Notes: a model not told the origin generated them from the sequence alone. A stretch of 64,000 nt of DNA from Ectopseudomonas alcaliphila (GCF_900101755.1 NZ_FNAE01000003.1:90715-154714); one strand, 5' to 3'; positions 9,243 to 19,976 are shown, numbered from the stretch's first letter. Translations and numbers: made by a program.

Positions 9243-10856
9243 TCAGTGAGCCGTTGCCGGGGCCAGAAAAGCGGCTTCCAGCAACTGCTGCGTATAAGGG
9301 TGTTGCGGTGCACTGAAGATCGACTCGGCAGACCCCTGTTCGACCACCTGGCCCTGCTTGACCACCATCAACTGGTGGCTCAGCGCTCTGACTACCGCCA
9401 GGTCATGGCTGATAAACAGATAGGTCAGGTTGTACTTGGCCTGCAAGCCGCGCAACAACTCCACCACCTGACGCTGTACCGTACGGTCGAGCGCCGAAGT
9501 GGGCTCGTCCAGCAGGATCAGCGCCGGTTTCAACACCAGTGCCCGGGCAATGGCAATCCGCTGCCGTTGCCCGCCAGAAAACTCGTGGGGGTAGCGATGC
9601 CGCGTCTGCGGGTCCAGCCCTACCTCCAAAAGCGCGTCGATGATCGCCTGTTCCTGCTCAGCCTCGTTGCCCATACCGTGAATGCGCAGACCTTCACCGA
9701 CGATCTGGCTCACCGACATGCGTGGGCTCAGGCTGCCGAAGGGGTCCTGAAACACCACCTGCATCTGTCGACGCAGCGGGCGTACTTCCTGCTGGCTCAG
9801 GCCCTGCAACTGCTGGCCCTGGAAGCGGATATCACCGCGACTGGCGAGCAGCCGCAGAATGGCCATGCCCAGTGTGGACTTGCCGGAACCACTCTCGCCG
9901 ACGATGCCCAGGGTCTGGCCCTGAGGCAGGCTGAAGTTGATGCCGTCCACCGCTTTGACATGATCCACCGTCCGGCGCAGCAGGCCCTTTTTGATCGGGA
10001 ACCACACACGCAGGTCGTCCACTTCCAGCAACGGCTGGCCCACGGGGTTGGCCGCAGGTTCGCCACTGGGCTCGGCGCCGAGCAGTTCCTGGGTGTAGGG
10101 ATGCTGCGGAGCCTGGAACAATTGTTCACACGACGCCTGTTCGACGATGCGACCGCGCTGCATGACACATACGCGGTGGGCAATTCTGCGAACCAGATTG
10201 AGGTCATGGCTGATCAGCAGCAGCGACATGCCCAGGCGTGCCTGCAAATCCTTGAGCAATTCGAGGATTTTCAGCTGTACGGTGACGTCCAGCGCCGTGG
10301 TCGGCTCGTCGGCGATCAGCAGCTGTGGTTCGTTGGCCAGAGCCATGGCGATCATCACGCGCTGCCGTTGGCCGCCGGAGAGTTCGTGCGGGTAGGCCTT
10401 CAGGCGCTTCTTCGGTTCGGGAATGCCGACCAGCTCCAGCAGTTCCAAGGTGCGCGCGCTGGCGGCCTTGCCACGCAGCCCCTTGTGCAGGGCAAGCACT
10501 TCGTTGATCTGCTTCTCGATGCAGTGCAGCGGATTGAGCGAGGTCATCGGCTCCTGAAAGACCATGGCGATGCGGTTGCCGCGAATGCCGCGCAGACGGC
10601 CTTCGCCCAGCTTGAGCAGGTCTTCGCCGGCGTATTCGATGCTGCCATGCGGATGGCGTGCGAGCGGGTAGGGCAGCAGACGCAGGATCGAGTGCGCCGT
10701 GACCGACTTGCCCGAGCCGCTCTCGCCGACCAGGGCCAGGGTCTCGCCTTTGTGAATATCGAAGCTGACGCCTTCGACCACGCGCTGGCATTGCTCGCCC
10801 ATGACGAACTCGACGGCCAGGTCGCGTACTTGCAACAGGGTTTCGTTCTGGCTCAT
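9243..10856 (-). CDS. yejF: Microcin C/peptide-type ABC transporter ATP-binding protein YejF
   Basis: This double-NBD ATPase energises a YejABEF-type importer for oligopeptides. It has two tandem ABC domains: the first with GESGSGKS (residues 44-51) and LSGGQRQR, the second with its own GESGSGKS and FSGGQRQR. This fused arrangement distinguishes YejF from the separate OppD/OppF subunits. The ATG at 10856 (MSQNETLLQV) is preferred because it follows the yejE stop by one base; an in-frame start at 10880 would overlap yejE and add eight residues. The protein is 537 residues. Confidence 0.93.
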   Translation of the reverse strand: MSQNETLLQVRDLAVEFVMGEQCQRVVEGVSFDIHKGETLALVGESGSGKSVTAHSILRLLPYPLARHPHGSIEYAGEDLLKLGEGRLRGIRGNRIAMVFQEPMTSLNPLHCIEKQINEVLALHKGLRGKAASARTLELLELVGIPEPKKRLKAYPHELSGGQRQRVMIAMALANEPQLLIADEPTTALDVTVQLKILELLKDLQARLGMSLLLISHDLNLVRRIAHRVCVMQRGRIVEQASCEQLFQAPQHPYTQELLGAEPSGEPAANPVGQPLLEVDDLRVWFPIKKGLLRRTVDHVKAVDGINFSLPQGQTLGIVGESGSGKSTLGMAILRLLASRGDIRFQGQQLQGLSQQEVRPLRRQMQVVFQDPFGSLSPRMSVSQIVGEGLRIHGMGNEAEQEQAIIDALLEVGLDPQTRHRYPHEFSGGQRQRIAIARALVLKPALILLDEPTSALDRTVQRQVVELLRGLQAKYNLTYLFISHDLAVVRALSHQLMVVKQGQVVEQGSAESIFSAPQHPYTQQLLEAAFLAPATAH

Positions 10857-10857
10857 G

Positions 10858-11883
10858 TCATTTCCTCGGGTCGAAGGCATCGCGGGCGGCTTCGCCGATG
10901 AATACCAGCAGGCTCAGCATGATCGCCAGCACGGCGAAGGCGCTGATGCCCAGCCAGGGGGCCTGCAGGTTGCTCTTGCCCTGGGCGACCAGCTCACCGA
11001 GCGACGGTGCGCCAGGCGGCAGGCCGAAGCCGAGGAAGTCCAGGGCCGTCAGGGTGCCGATCGCGCCAGTGAGGATGAAGGGCATGAAGGTCATGGTCGA
11101 AACCATGGCATTGGGCAGGATATGGCGGAACATGATGGCGCCATTCTCCATGCCCAGCGCCCGCGCAGCGCGCACGTACTCGAGGTTGCGCCCGCGCAGG
11201 AATTCGGCGCGCACCACGTCGACCAGGCTCATCCAGGAGAACAGCAGCATGATGCCCAGCAGCCACCAGAAATTCGGCTGCACGAAGCTGGCGAGAATGA
11301 TCAGCAGATAGAGCACCGGCAGGCCTGACCAGATCTCCAGAAAGCGCTGACCGATCAGGTCGACCCAGCCGCCATAGAAGCCCTGCAGCGCACCGGCGAT
11401 CACGCCGATCACCGAGCTGGCCAGGGTCAGGATCAGGGCGAACAGCACCGAGATGCGAAAGCCGTAGATCACCCGTGCGAGCACGTCACGGCCCTGATCG
11501 TCGGTGCCCAGCCAGTTCTGCGCCGAGGGCGGTGCGGGGGCCGGTACTTCCAGGTCGTAGTTGATGCTCGAATAGCTGAACGGGATCGGCGGCCAGATCA
11601 TCCGCCCATCTTTCTCGGCGATCAGGTCCTGAATGTAGGGACTCTTGTAGTTGGCCTGCAGCGGGAATTCGCCGCCGAACACGGTTTCCGGGTAGCGCTT
11701 GAGCACCGGGAAATACCACTCGCCGTCGTAGCGTACGGCCAGCGGCTTGTCGTTGGCGATCAGCTCGGCGCCGAGGCTCAGGCCAAACAGGATGAGAAAC
11801 AGCCACAGCGACCACCAGCCGCGCTTGTGCGCCTTGAAGCGGTCGAAACGGCGTCGATTGAGAGGGGAGAGTTTCATGCTCAA
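10858..11883 (-). CDS. yejE: Peptide ABC transporter permease YejE
   Basis: This inner-membrane permease of 341 residues begins with a short cytoplasmic tail ([17 protein letters not shown]) and one hydrophobic segment. A periplasmic loop of about 80 residues follows, then the DppC/OppC-like core with several membrane spans. The EAA-like coupling motif is visible around [20 protein letters not shown]. It overlaps yejB by four bases (ATGA) and is followed one base later by yejF. It is expected to pair with YejB to form the translocation channel. Confidence 0.92.
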   Translation of the reverse strand: MSMKLSPLNRRRFDRFKAHKRGWWSLWLFLILFGLSLGAELIANDKPLAVRYDGEWYFPVLKRYPETVFGGEFPLQANYKSPYIQDLIAEKDGRMIWPPIPFSYSSINYDLEVPAPAPPSAQNWLGTDDQGRDVLARVIYGFRISVLFALILTLASSVIGVIAGALQGFYGGWVDLIGQRFLEIWSGLPVLYLLIILASFVQPNFWWLLGIMLLFSWMSLVDVVRAEFLRGRNLEYVRAARALGMENGAIMFRHILPNAMVSTMTFMPFILTGAIGTLTALDFLGFGLPPGAPSLGELVAQGKSNLQAPWLGISAFAVLAIMLSLLVFIGEAARDAFDPRK

Positions 11884-12965
11884 CCCTCCCGGCTTTCGAA
11901 GTCGATGCGCGGATCGACCAGGGTGTAGGTGATGTCACCGATCAATTTCACGATCAGCCCCAGCAAGGTGAAGATGAACAGGGTGCCGAACACCACCGGA
12001 TAGTCGCGGTTGATCGCCGCTTCAAAGCTCATCAGGCCCAGGCCGTCGAGCGAGAAGATCACCTCGATCAGCAGGGAGCCGGTGAAGAAGATGCCGATGA
12101 AGGCTGCGGGGAAACCGGCGATGATCAGCAGCATGGCGTTACGGAAGACGTGGCCGTAGAGCACGCGGTTGTTGGTCAGGCCCTTGGCGCGGGCAGTCAC
12201 CACGTACTGTTTGTTGATCTCGTCGAGAAAGCTGTTCTTGGTCAGCAGGGTCAGGGTGGCGAAGTTACCGATGACAAGGGCGGTAACCGGCAGCACCAGG
12301 TGCCAGAGGTAGTCGAGAACCTTGCCGCCGAGGCTGAGCTGCTCGAAGTTGTTCGAGGTCAGACCGCGCAGAGGGAACCAGTCCCAGTAGCTGCCGCCGG
12401 CAAACAGCACGATCAGCAGGATGGCGAAGAGGAACGCCGGGATGGCGTAGCCGACGATGATTGCCGAACTGGTCCAGACGTCGAAGGCGCTGCCGTGGCG
12501 GGTGGCCTTGGCGATCCCCAGCGGGATGGAGACCAGATACATGATCAAGGTGCTCCATAGACCGAGCGAGATCGACACCGGCATCTTCTCGATGATCAGG
12601 TCGATGACCTGGGCGTCGCGGAAGAAGCTGGAGCCGAAATCCAGCTGGGCGTAGTTCTTCAGCATGATCCAGAAACGTTCCGGCGCCGACTTGTCGAAGC
12701 CGTACATCTTCTCGATCTCGGCGATCAGCTGTGGGTCGAGGCCCTGGGCGCCGCGATAGTTGGAGCCGGCCACCGACACTTCGGCGCCGCCGCCGCCGAT
12801 GCGCCCGGTTGCGCCGCCGGCGGCCGCGTCGAAACCCTCCAGCTTGGCGATCATCTGCTCGACCGGGCCGCCGGGTGCGGCCTGGATGATGATGAAGTTG
12901 ATCACCAGAATGCCGAACAGGGTCGGGATGATCAGCAATAAGCGGCGAAAGATATAGGCCAGCAT
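11880..12965 (-). CDS. yejB: Peptide ABC transporter permease YejB
   Basis: This 361-residue inner-membrane permease of the DppB/OppB type starts with the characteristic N-terminal membrane segment [21 protein letters not shown] periplasmic insertion rich in Gly/Ala (about residues 40-75) is typical of the Yej subfamily. The core permease domain with the coupling segment [20 protein letters not shown] follows. It starts one base after the stop of the upstream binding-protein gene and overlaps yejE by four bases, so translational coupling is likely. Confidence 0.92.
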   Translation of the reverse strand: MLAYIFRRLLLIIPTLFGILVINFIIIQAAPGGPVEQMIAKLEGFDAAAGGATGRIGGGGAEVSVAGSNYRGAQGLDPQLIAEIEKMYGFDKSAPERFWIMLKNYAQLDFGSSFFRDAQVIDLIIEKMPVSISLGLWSTLIMYLVSIPLGIAKATRHGSAFDVWTSSAIIVGYAIPAFLFAILLIVLFAGGSYWDWFPLRGLTSNNFEQLSLGGKVLDYLWHLVLPVTALVIGNFATLTLLTKNSFLDEINKQYVVTARAKGLTNNRVLYGHVFRNAMLLIIAGFPAAFIGIFFTGSLLIEVIFSLDGLGLMSFEAAINRDYPVVFGTLFIFTLLGLIVKLIGDITYTLVDPRIDFESREG

Positions 12966-12966
12966 G

Positions 12967-14814
12967 TTATTGCTCCGCCTGTTCTGCGGCTTGCTGCTGG
13001 GCCTCGCTCGGCTGCTCCAGACCTGGGCGCACCCACCAGGTGTGCAGGCCGATATCGTAGAGCGGCGTCACTTTCGGATGCTCGAAGCGATTCCAGTAGG
13101 CGACACGCCAGGTCTTGATGTGCCAGTTGGGAATCACGTAATAGCCCCACAGCAGCACGCGATCGAGGGCGCGGGTGTGGGCGATCAGGTCCTGCCGGGA
13201 GTCGGCGTTGATCAGCCCTTCGACGATCTGGTCGATGGCCGGGTCCTTGAGGCCGATGTAGTTGCGGCTGCCGGGATTATCCGCGCTGGAGGAATGCCAG
13301 TATTCGCGCTGCTCGTTGCCTGGCGAGTTGGACTGGCCGAAGCCGCTGACGATCATGTCGAAGTCACGCGAGCGCAGGCGGTTGATGTACTGCGAAACAT
13401 CGACGCGGCGAATCACCAGATCCATGCCGAGATCGGCCAGGTTGCGCTTGAATGGCAGCAGAACGCGCTCGAACTCGGTTTGCGCGAGGAGGAACTCGAA
13501 GCTGACCGGCTGACCGTTGGCATCGAGCATGCGATCGCCTTCGATACGCCAGCCAGCCTGCTGCAACAGCTGGTAGGCGCGGCGCTGTTGCTCGCGAATG
13601 ATGCCGCTGCCGTCGGTGACCGGTACGCGGAACTCTTCGCTGAACACCTCAGCCGGAATCTTGCCGCGTAGCGGCTCGAGAATCGCCAGCTCGTCTTCGC
13701 CGGGCAGCCCCTGCGAGCCCAGTTCGGAGTTGTCGAAGTAGCTGCGGGTGCGGAAATAGGCACCGTTGAACAGGCGTTTGTTGGCCCATTCGAAGTCGTA
13801 AAGCAGGCCCAGGGCCTCACGTACGCGGCGATCCTGGAATTGTGGGCGACGGGTATTGAAGATGAAGCCCTGCATCCCGGTGGGATTGCGGTTCTGAATT
13901 TCTTCCTTGATCAGTTGGCCGTTGGCGACTGCCGGGGTGTTGTAGGCCGTGGCCCAGTTCTTCGCGCTGGTTTCCAGCCAGTAGTCGAACTGGCCGGCTT
14001 TGAGCGCCTCCAGGGCCACGGTGTTGTCGCGGTAGTAATCAATCTGGAGGGTGTCGAAGTTGTAGAAACCACGACTGACCGGCAGATCCTTGGCCCACCA
14101 GTCGTCGACACGCGCGTAGCGGATGCTGCGACCGGCCTGGACGCGGCCGACCTTGTATGGGCCGCTGCCCAGCGGTACCTCGAGATTGCTCCTGGCGAAG
14201 TCGCGCTCGGCCCACCAGTGTTTTGGCAGTACCGGCAGTTGCCCGACGATCAACGGCAACTCGCGATTGCCGGCATGCTTGAACACGAAGCGCACACTGT
14301 GCGGCGATTCCACCTCGACCCGATCGACATCGGCGTAATAGCCGCGGTACATCGGCGCGCCTTTCTCCATCAGCGTATCGAAGGTGAACTTGACGTCTTC
14401 GGCGGTGAGCGGGGTGCCGTCGTGGAAGCGGGCTTCCTTGCGCAGCAAAAAGCGCACCCAGGCATTGTCAGGCGCCTTCTCGATCTTTTCCGCCACCAGG
14501 CCATAGGCGGTGAACGGCTCGTCCATGCTCTGCACGGTCAGGGTGTCGTAGATCAGGCTGATGTTGTCGGCAGCCACACCCTTGCTGATGAAGGGGTTGA
14601 GGCTGTCGAAGCCACCGAAACCCGCTTCGCGAAAGGTGCCGCCCTTGGGCGCGTCGGGGTTGGTGTACTCGAAGTGAGTGAAGTTGGCGGGGTATTTGGG
14701 TGGCTCGTCGTAGAGCGTGACGGCATGTTTTGGGGCAGCGAGGGTGAGGCCGGCCAGGCCGAGCAGGATGAGGCTGCTACCGTGGAGCAGGAAACTGCGC
14801 AGCGGGTGGATCAT
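12967..14814 (-). CDS. Extracellular solute-binding protein, YejA type (second of a tandem pair)
   Basis: This periplasmic binding protein of the SBP_bac_5 (peptide/nickel) family has 615 residues when started at the ATG at 14814, which overlaps the preceding stop by four bases. The start gives a clear signal peptide ending near LTLAAPKHA. The mature part opens with [20 protein letters not shown], and [17 protein letters not shown] is a family hallmark. It is closely similar in layout to the gene just upstream, including a C-terminal [20 protein letters not shown] segment, so the two look like an old duplication. One or both should deliver peptides to YejBEF. Confidence 0.9.
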   Translation of the reverse strand: MIHPLRSFLLHGSSLILLGLAGLTLAAPKHAVTLYDEPPKYPANFTHFEYTNPDAPKGGTFREAGFGGFDSLNPFISKGVAADNISLIYDTLTVQSMDEPFTAYGLVAEKIEKAPDNAWVRFLLRKEARFHDGTPLTAEDVKFTFDTLMEKGAPMYRGYYADVDRVEVESPHSVRFVFKHAGNRELPLIVGQLPVLPKHWWAERDFARSNLEVPLGSGPYKVGRVQAGRSIRYARVDDWWAKDLPVSRGFYNFDTLQIDYYRDNTVALEALKAGQFDYWLETSAKNWATAYNTPAVANGQLIKEEIQNRNPTGMQGFIFNTRRPQFQDRRVREALGLLYDFEWANKRLFNGAYFRTRSYFDNSELGSQGLPGEDELAILEPLRGKIPAEVFSEEFRVPVTDGSGIIREQQRRAYQLLQQAGWRIEGDRMLDANGQPVSFEFLLAQTEFERVLLPFKRNLADLGMDLVIRRVDVSQYINRLRSRDFDMIVSGFGQSNSPGNEQREYWHSSSADNPGSRNYIGLKDPAIDQIVEGLINADSRQDLIAHTRALDRVLLWGYYVIPNWHIKTWRVAYWNRFEHPKVTPLYDIGLHTWWVRPGLEQPSEAQQQAAEQAEQ

Positions 14815-16661
14815 CGAGCGTTCTCCGTGGGCTTCAGCCACCAGGTGCGCAGGCCTAGTGTGTAGGGCGGCGTGGTGACGAAGGCGAACCGATTACGGTA
14901 CGCCAGGCGGTGATAATTGATGTACCAGTTGGGAATGCTGTAGTGCTGCCAGAGCAGGACCCGATCCAGGGCCCGAGTGGCTGCTATCTGTTCGTCCCGG
15001 GTCTGTGCCGAGAGCAGCTTGTCGATCATTTCGTCGACTACCGGATCGTTGACACCTGCATAATTCTTGCCGCCTTTGATGTTCACCTGGCTGGAATGGA
15101 AGTACAGCGATTGTTCCAGGCCCGGGCTGAGGTTTTGCGGCAGGGTCAGCAGAATCATGTCGTAGTCGAACTGGTCGAGGCGTTGCTTGTATTGGGCGCG
15201 ATCGACAGTGCGCAGGTTGGCGCGTATGCCGATACTGGCGAGGTTGGCGGTATAGGGTTGGAGAATGCGCTCGAGGCTGGGGTTGACCAGCATGATCTCA
15301 AACTCGAGGCGTTGACCTCGCGCATTGCGCAACTCCTGGCCGGAGGGCTTCCAGCCGGCATCGGCCAATAGACCGAGGGCGCGGCGCAAGGTTTCCCTGG
15401 GGATGCCACGGCCATCGGTTACCGGTTGTGTCGGTGGCTCGGTGAGCAGGCGTGAGGGCAGCTTGTCGCGGTGTGGCGAAAGCAGCAGCCATTCCGCGCC
15501 TTCGGGCTTGCCGGTGGCCGAGAATTCGCTGTTGGGGTAGTAGCTGGCCGCGCGCACGTAGGCATTGTTGAACAAGGTGCGATTGGTCCACTCGAAATCG
15601 AACATCAGTCCCAGCGCTTCGCGCACCCTGCGGTCGCTGAACAGGTCGCGACGCGTGTTCATGAACAGTGCCTGGGTCTGGGTCGGGATCTGGTGCGGTA
15701 TCTCGGCGCGAATCACGTCGCCGCGGGTCACGGCCGGGAAGCGATAGCCGTTGCTCCAGTTCTTCGCCTGATTCTCTATATAGAAGTCGAATTCGCCGGC
15801 CTTGAAAGCTTCGAAGGCAACATGGTTGTCGCGGTAGAACTCGACTTCGATACGGTCGAAGTTGTACTTGCCGCGATTGACCGGCAGATCCTTGCCCCAC
15901 CAGTCCTTCACGCGCTCGAAAACCAGGCGCCGGCCGGGCACGACCTGGACGATGCGATAGGGGCCGCTGCCCAGCGGTGCTTCGAACGTCGTGCTTTTGA
16001 AGTCGCGATCTTTCCAGTAGTGCTGCGGCAGGACGGGCAGTTCACTCAGGCGCAGGATCAGCAGCGGATTGCCGGCACGCTTGAAGACGAAGCGGATGCG
16101 GTGCCGGCCCAGAATGTCGACGCGTTTCACTTCCTGCAGGTTGGTGCGGTACTGCGGATGACCGTCGTTACGTAGCAGGCGATAGGAAAAGGCTACGTCG
16201 TAGGCGGTGATGGGCTTGCCATCGTGAAAGCGTGCTTCCGGACGCAGATTGAACACCACCCAGCTGCGGTCTTCGCTGTACTCGACGCTTCTGGCGATCA
16301 GTCCGTAACTGGAGGCAGGCTCATCCCCGGACGGATCGTAAGCGCCAGTGCCAACCATCAAGGGTTCGTTCAACTCATTGGCGCCGTATTGCAGGAAATG
16401 CGCGGTCGAGATCGGGCTGCTGCCCTTGAGCGTGTAGGGGTTGAGGGTATCGAAAGTGCCGGACGCCATGATGCGCAACGTGCCGCCTTTGGGCGCATCG
16501 GGGTTGACCCAGTCAAAATGACTGAAGCTGGCAGGGTACTTGAGTGTCCCGAACTGGGCGTAGCCGTGGCTTTCGCTGATAGTCGCAGAGGCGGGAAAGC
16601 TCAAGGCCAGGCTGAGGAACAGCAGTAGGAGGGGACGCATCGGGCGTGAGATCCGATCCAT
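14811..16661 (-). CDS. Extracellular solute-binding protein, YejA type (first of a tandem pair)
   Basis: This is the first gene of the yej-like operon, encoding a periplasmic SBP_bac_5 protein. The chosen ATG at 16661 gives a positively charged start and a signal peptide (LLLLFLSLALSFPASA); 16640 is an equally possible start and 16745 is unlikely because it adds an unconserved leader. The mature protein begins near TISESHGYAQFGTLKYPASF and carries DGKPITAYDVAFSYRLL. It differs from its downstream paralogue at many positions, so different peptide specificity is plausible. The promoter must lie in the short divergent gap before 16749. Confidence 0.88.
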   Translation of the reverse strand: MDRISRPMRPLLLLFLSLALSFPASATISESHGYAQFGTLKYPASFSHFDWVNPDAPKGGTLRIMASGTFDTLNPYTLKGSSPISTAHFLQYGANELNEPLMVGTGAYDPSGDEPASSYGLIARSVEYSEDRSWVVFNLRPEARFHDGKPITAYDVAFSYRLLRNDGHPQYRTNLQEVKRVDILGRHRIRFVFKRAGNPLLILRLSELPVLPQHYWKDRDFKSTTFEAPLGSGPYRIVQVVPGRRLVFERVKDWWGKDLPVNRGKYNFDRIEVEFYRDNHVAFEAFKAGEFDFYIENQAKNWSNGYRFPAVTRGDVIRAEIPHQIPTQTQALFMNTRRDLFSDRRVREALGLMFDFEWTNRTLFNNAYVRAASYYPNSEFSATGKPEGAEWLLLSPHRDKLPSRLLTEPPTQPVTDGRGIPRETLRRALGLLADAGWKPSGQELRNARGQRLEFEIMLVNPSLERILQPYTANLASIGIRANLRTVDRAQYKQRLDQFDYDMILLTLPQNLSPGLEQSLYFHSSQVNIKGGKNYAGVNDPVVDEMIDKLLSAQTRDEQIAATRALDRVLLWQHYSIPNWYINYHRLAYRNRFAFVTTPPYTLGLRTWWLKPTENAR

Positions 16662-16748
16662 GGCGGCGTTTGGGCTTCTGGGGCGGTACAGTAACAGCTT
16701 GTCTGGGCAGGAAAAAGAGTGCAGCGGTGGGCGGGCGGTTACCACGCT

Positions 16749-18230
16749 ATGACATACACTTCAGGGACACGCCATGAGGGTACGAATTTGTCGGAACGAA
16801 GCCATGGTTTGCAGTCATGGATCGATCGCCTGAACCAAGCCGAACTGCCCGCGCTGGCTGCAGTGGTGCAGGATCTGCAACGCCTTGCGCAGCAGGATTC
16901 TGCTTCGGTGCAGCAACTGGCCGATGTGTTGCTGCGTGATGCAGCGCTGACCAGCAAGGTGCTGCGGGTCGGCAACAGCGTCTACTACAACCCCTCCCAG
17001 GAAACCATAAAGACCATCTCGCGGGCCATCGTACTGATCGGCTTCGACAATGTGCGCCTGATCAGTCTTTCCGTGAGTCTGATAGACGGGCTGCTTACCC
17101 GCGCCCCGCGTGAGCAGTTGCAGACGTTACTCGCGCGTTCCTTTCACGCTGCGGTGCAGGCGCGCAACCTGGCCGGCTATGTCATTTCCGGGCATACCGA
17201 AGAGGTGTTCATCGCTGCGCTGCTCCATCATCTGGGCGAGCTGGCGTTCTGGGGTTGTGGCGGGGCGCAGGCTGACGAACTGGCCGATGCTCTTGAGCGC
17301 CCCGGTGTCGATGTCGATGAAGCGGTGCGTGAGGTGCTCGGTGCGAGCTTCCGTCAACTTACCCAGGCGCTGCTGAAAAGCTGGAACCTGGGCGAAACCG
17401 CCATCCTCGCCCAGGCGGGCGCCAGCCAGCATGATCCGGCCGCCTACGCCGTGCAGTTGGGCGTGCGCATCAGCGAGGCGGCGCTGGGTGGCTGGGACTG
17501 TGCAGAAATGGAAGGTGTGCTGGGCAAGGTGGCGGCGTTTATCGAACTGACTCCGGAAGACACCCTGCAACAGGTGCTGGCCAGTGCAGATGAAGCGGTC
17601 AAGGTCGCCTCGACCTTCGGTGCCAGCAAGTTGTGCCGACTGATTCCCAATACCGATCCCGAGCAGATTCGCCAGCAGCAGGAGGAGCGTCGTGCGCGTT
17701 TGCTGCAGCCGGATCTGCTGGTGATGCAGCAGGCATTGCAGGATCTCGGCCTGATGGTCAATGCCAGGGCCGATGTCGGGCTGGTGCTCGACACCTTGCT
17801 CAAAGGCCTGCATCGGGGCGCTGGGCTGGAGCGGGTGATGCTCACGGTGCTGGCCGATGGGCAGAGCCGCTTCCGCGCCAAGCGCGTGATCGGTGAAAAG
17901 GCTCAGCAATGGCTGGAGGATTTCGTGCTGCCGGCCGAGCAGGTGGAGCAGCCGCACATCTTCAGTTATGCGCTGCGCCATCGTGAGGCGATCTGGATGG
18001 GCGTGCCCGCCAGCTACAACCTGGCCGAGCTGGTGACTCAACCGATTCGGCGCAGTCTGGGGGCGGGCATGTTCTTCATCGCGCCGATCATCGCGGGTAC
18101 GCGGGAGATCGGCGTGTTATATGCCGACAGTCGACTGTCCGAGCGGGCGCTGCGGCATGAGCAGTTCGTGGCGTTTCAGCGCTTCACGCAACTGGCGGGG
18201 CGTTGCCTGGAGGCGATCAGCAAGCGCTGA
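16749..18230 (+). CDS. HDOD domain protein with C-terminal GAF-like region
   Basis: The N-terminal part, roughly residues 25-230, has HDOD features (LLRDAALTSKVLRVGNS, TISRAIVLIGFDNVR, AALLHHLGELAFWG). This domain is related to HD phosphohydrolases but usually lacks catalytic metal ligands, and it is common in signalling proteins. The C-terminal half (about 310-490) resembles a GAF domain, with VLDTLLKGLHRGAGLERVML and GVLYADSRLS. The start is uncertain: ATG 16749 is used, but TTG 16788 has a better GAGGG ribosome site. Its stop abuts the mltD stop with no spacer. The specific pathway is unknown. Confidence 0.85.
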   Translation: MTYTSGTRHEGTNLSERSHGLQSWIDRLNQAELPALAAVVQDLQRLAQQDSASVQQLADVLLRDAALTSKVLRVGNSVYYNPSQETIKTISRAIVLIGFDNVRLISLSVSLIDGLLTRAPREQLQTLLARSFHAAVQARNLAGYVISGHTEEVFIAALLHHLGELAFWGCGGAQADELADALERPGVDVDEAVREVLGASFRQLTQALLKSWNLGETAILAQAGASQHDPAAYAVQLGVRISEAALGGWDCAEMEGVLGKVAAFIELTPEDTLQQVLASADEAVKVASTFGASKLCRLIPNTDPEQIRQQQEERRARLLQPDLLVMQQALQDLGLMVNARADVGLVLDTLLKGLHRGAGLERVMLTVLADGQSRFRAKRVIGEKAQQWLEDFVLPAEQVEQPHIFSYALRHREAIWMGVPASYNLAELVTQPIRRSLGAGMFFIAPIIAGTREIGVLYADSRLSERALRHEQFVAFQRFTQLAGRCLEAISKR

Positions 18231-19808
18231 TCAGGGTAGATAGAGGGTCAGCATTTCCCCGGGGCGCAGCTTGTTGCTGCGTGGATTCCAGGCTTGCAGG
18301 CGCTTGAGGTCGATCTTGAAGCGCTTGGCGATCACGTACAGCGAGTCGCCATGCTGCACGCGGTAGTAGGTGGCCTTGTCCCGTGAACTGGAACTGTTGC
18401 GCGTCGTGCTGGCAACCTGCGGGGCGCTGTCGGCGGCGGCCAGATTGAGCACCTGGCCGACTTTCAGCTGATTGCCTTGCAGCTTGTTCCAGCGCTTCAG
18501 ATCATGCACGGCGACCTGGTTGGCGCGAGCGATCTGCCACAGGTTGTCGCCGTTCTTCACCTGATAGGTTCTGCCGGCCGGGCTCTGCGCGGTGTTGCGC
18601 TGTTGATACAGCGGCTCGCTCGGTTGCGAACCAGGTTTGCCAGGAATGGTCAGCACCTGGCCGATGCTCAGATTGTTGCTGCTCAGGCGGTTGACGTCCT
18701 TGAGCATACTCACTGTCAGGTGATGACGGTTGGCGATGGCGTGCAGGCTATCGCCGGAGCGCACGGTGTAGCTCTGCCAGTCGACCATTTCCTGCGGTTT
18801 CATCAGGGCCAGGTTGGCGCTGAGCATCTCGGCTTTCTCGGTCGGCACCAGCAGATGTTGCGGGCCGTCGAGAGTAATGCCGCGCTTGTAGGCGGGGTTG
18901 AGCTGCAGCAGCTCCTGCTCATCCAGGTCGGCCAGTTTGGCGACGCGGGCCAGATCCATGTGCTGCTTGATCGCGATCTGCTCGAAGTAGGGTTCGTTGG
19001 CGATCGGCGAAAGGCTCACATTGTAGGCTTCCGGCGTCAGGATCACCTGCGACAGCGCCAGTAGCTTGGGCACGTAGTCCTCGGTTTCCTTGGGCAGCGA
19101 CAGGTTCCAGTAGTCGCTGGGCAGGCCGAGCTTCTCGTTGCGTTCGATGGCGCGGCTGATGCGGCCTTCGCCGGCGTTGTAGGCGGCCAGGGCGAGCAAC
19201 CAGTCGCCGTTGAACATTTCGTGCAGGCGGCTTAGATAGTTGAGCGCGGCCTGGGTCGACGCGGTGACGTCGCGGCGGCCATCGTACCAGTTGGTCTGGC
19301 GCAGGTTGTAGTAGCGGCCGGTCGAGGGAATGAACTGCCAGAGGCCGACCGCATGCGCCGAGGAGTAGGCCTGTGGATCGTAAGCACTTTCGATCACCGG
19401 CAGCAGCGCCAGCTCCATCGGCATGTCGCGTTCGGCCAGACGCTCGACGATGTAGTGGATATAAGGAGCGCTGCGCTCGCTGACGGTATTGACGTGTTTC
19501 GGATTGCTTGCGTACCACAGACGCACACGTTCGATGCGCGGGTTGATGCCGATTTCATCCTGCAGCTTGAAGCCGTCGCGCACGCGCTCCCAGATATCGG
19601 CGTATTCGCGAGGTTTGGCTTCGCTGCTGCTCAACCACTCGGGCTCACGCTCCAGGCCAATGGCACGAGAGGTATCGGTAGAACGATCCGGGGGGTCGTT
19701 GGGCAGGCTCTGACAGCCGGCCAGAATCATGCAACACATCACTGCGAGCGCTCGAGAGCCTCGCACTAATACCTTTATATTCAATGGCTTGCGTGATGAT
19801 AAAGGCAT
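18231..19808 (-). CDS. mltD: Membrane-bound lytic murein transglycosylase D
   Basis: MltD cleaves peptidoglycan glycan strands, forming 1,6-anhydro ends, and is a lipoprotein. At 525 residues it has lipobox LAGC (Cys32). The SLT domain contains the catalytic Glu140 in LPVIESAYDP and the NAYNAGEGR signature. Three C-terminal LysM repeats each start with a Y-x-V-x-x-GD-x-L pattern (YTVRSGDSL, YQVKNGDNL, YRVQHGDSL) and should bind peptidoglycan. It is transcribed toward the HDOD gene; the two stop codons are directly adjacent. Confidence 0.96.
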   Translation of the reverse strand: MPLSSRKPLNIKVLVRGSRALAVMCCMILAGCQSLPNDPPDRSTDTSRAIGLEREPEWLSSSEAKPREYADIWERVRDGFKLQDEIGINPRIERVRLWYASNPKHVNTVSERSAPYIHYIVERLAERDMPMELALLPVIESAYDPQAYSSAHAVGLWQFIPSTGRYYNLRQTNWYDGRRDVTASTQAALNYLSRLHEMFNGDWLLALAAYNAGEGRISRAIERNEKLGLPSDYWNLSLPKETEDYVPKLLALSQVILTPEAYNVSLSPIANEPYFEQIAIKQHMDLARVAKLADLDEQELLQLNPAYKRGITLDGPQHLLVPTEKAEMLSANLALMKPQEMVDWQSYTVRSGDSLHAIANRHHLTVSMLKDVNRLSSNNLSIGQVLTIPGKPGSQPSEPLYQQRNTAQSPAGRTYQVKNGDNLWQIARANQVAVHDLKRWNKLQGNQLKVGQVLNLAAADSAPQVASTTRNSSSSRDKATYYRVQHGDSLYVIAKRFKIDLKRLQAWNPRSNKLRPGEMLTLYLP

Positions 19809-19976
19809 TAGGTGAGGTGTATGTCCCGGCGAAAAGGTCGGGCGATTCTAGGAACCGAAGCGGGGGTGGTCAAGTTTTCACCAGTCTTTTGTGACCTGCA
19901 TCCGCGTCGGTCGGACTTGGCGCACGTGATGCTCGCGATAGAGTTCTGGCGACCCTTGGGGTGGACTTTCCGGGGT

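Noticed and set aside
9102..10901. Plus-strand open frame opposite yejF (599 codons)
   Set aside because: yejF has two complete ABC domains on the other strand; the antisense translation is His/Gln-rich and featureless.
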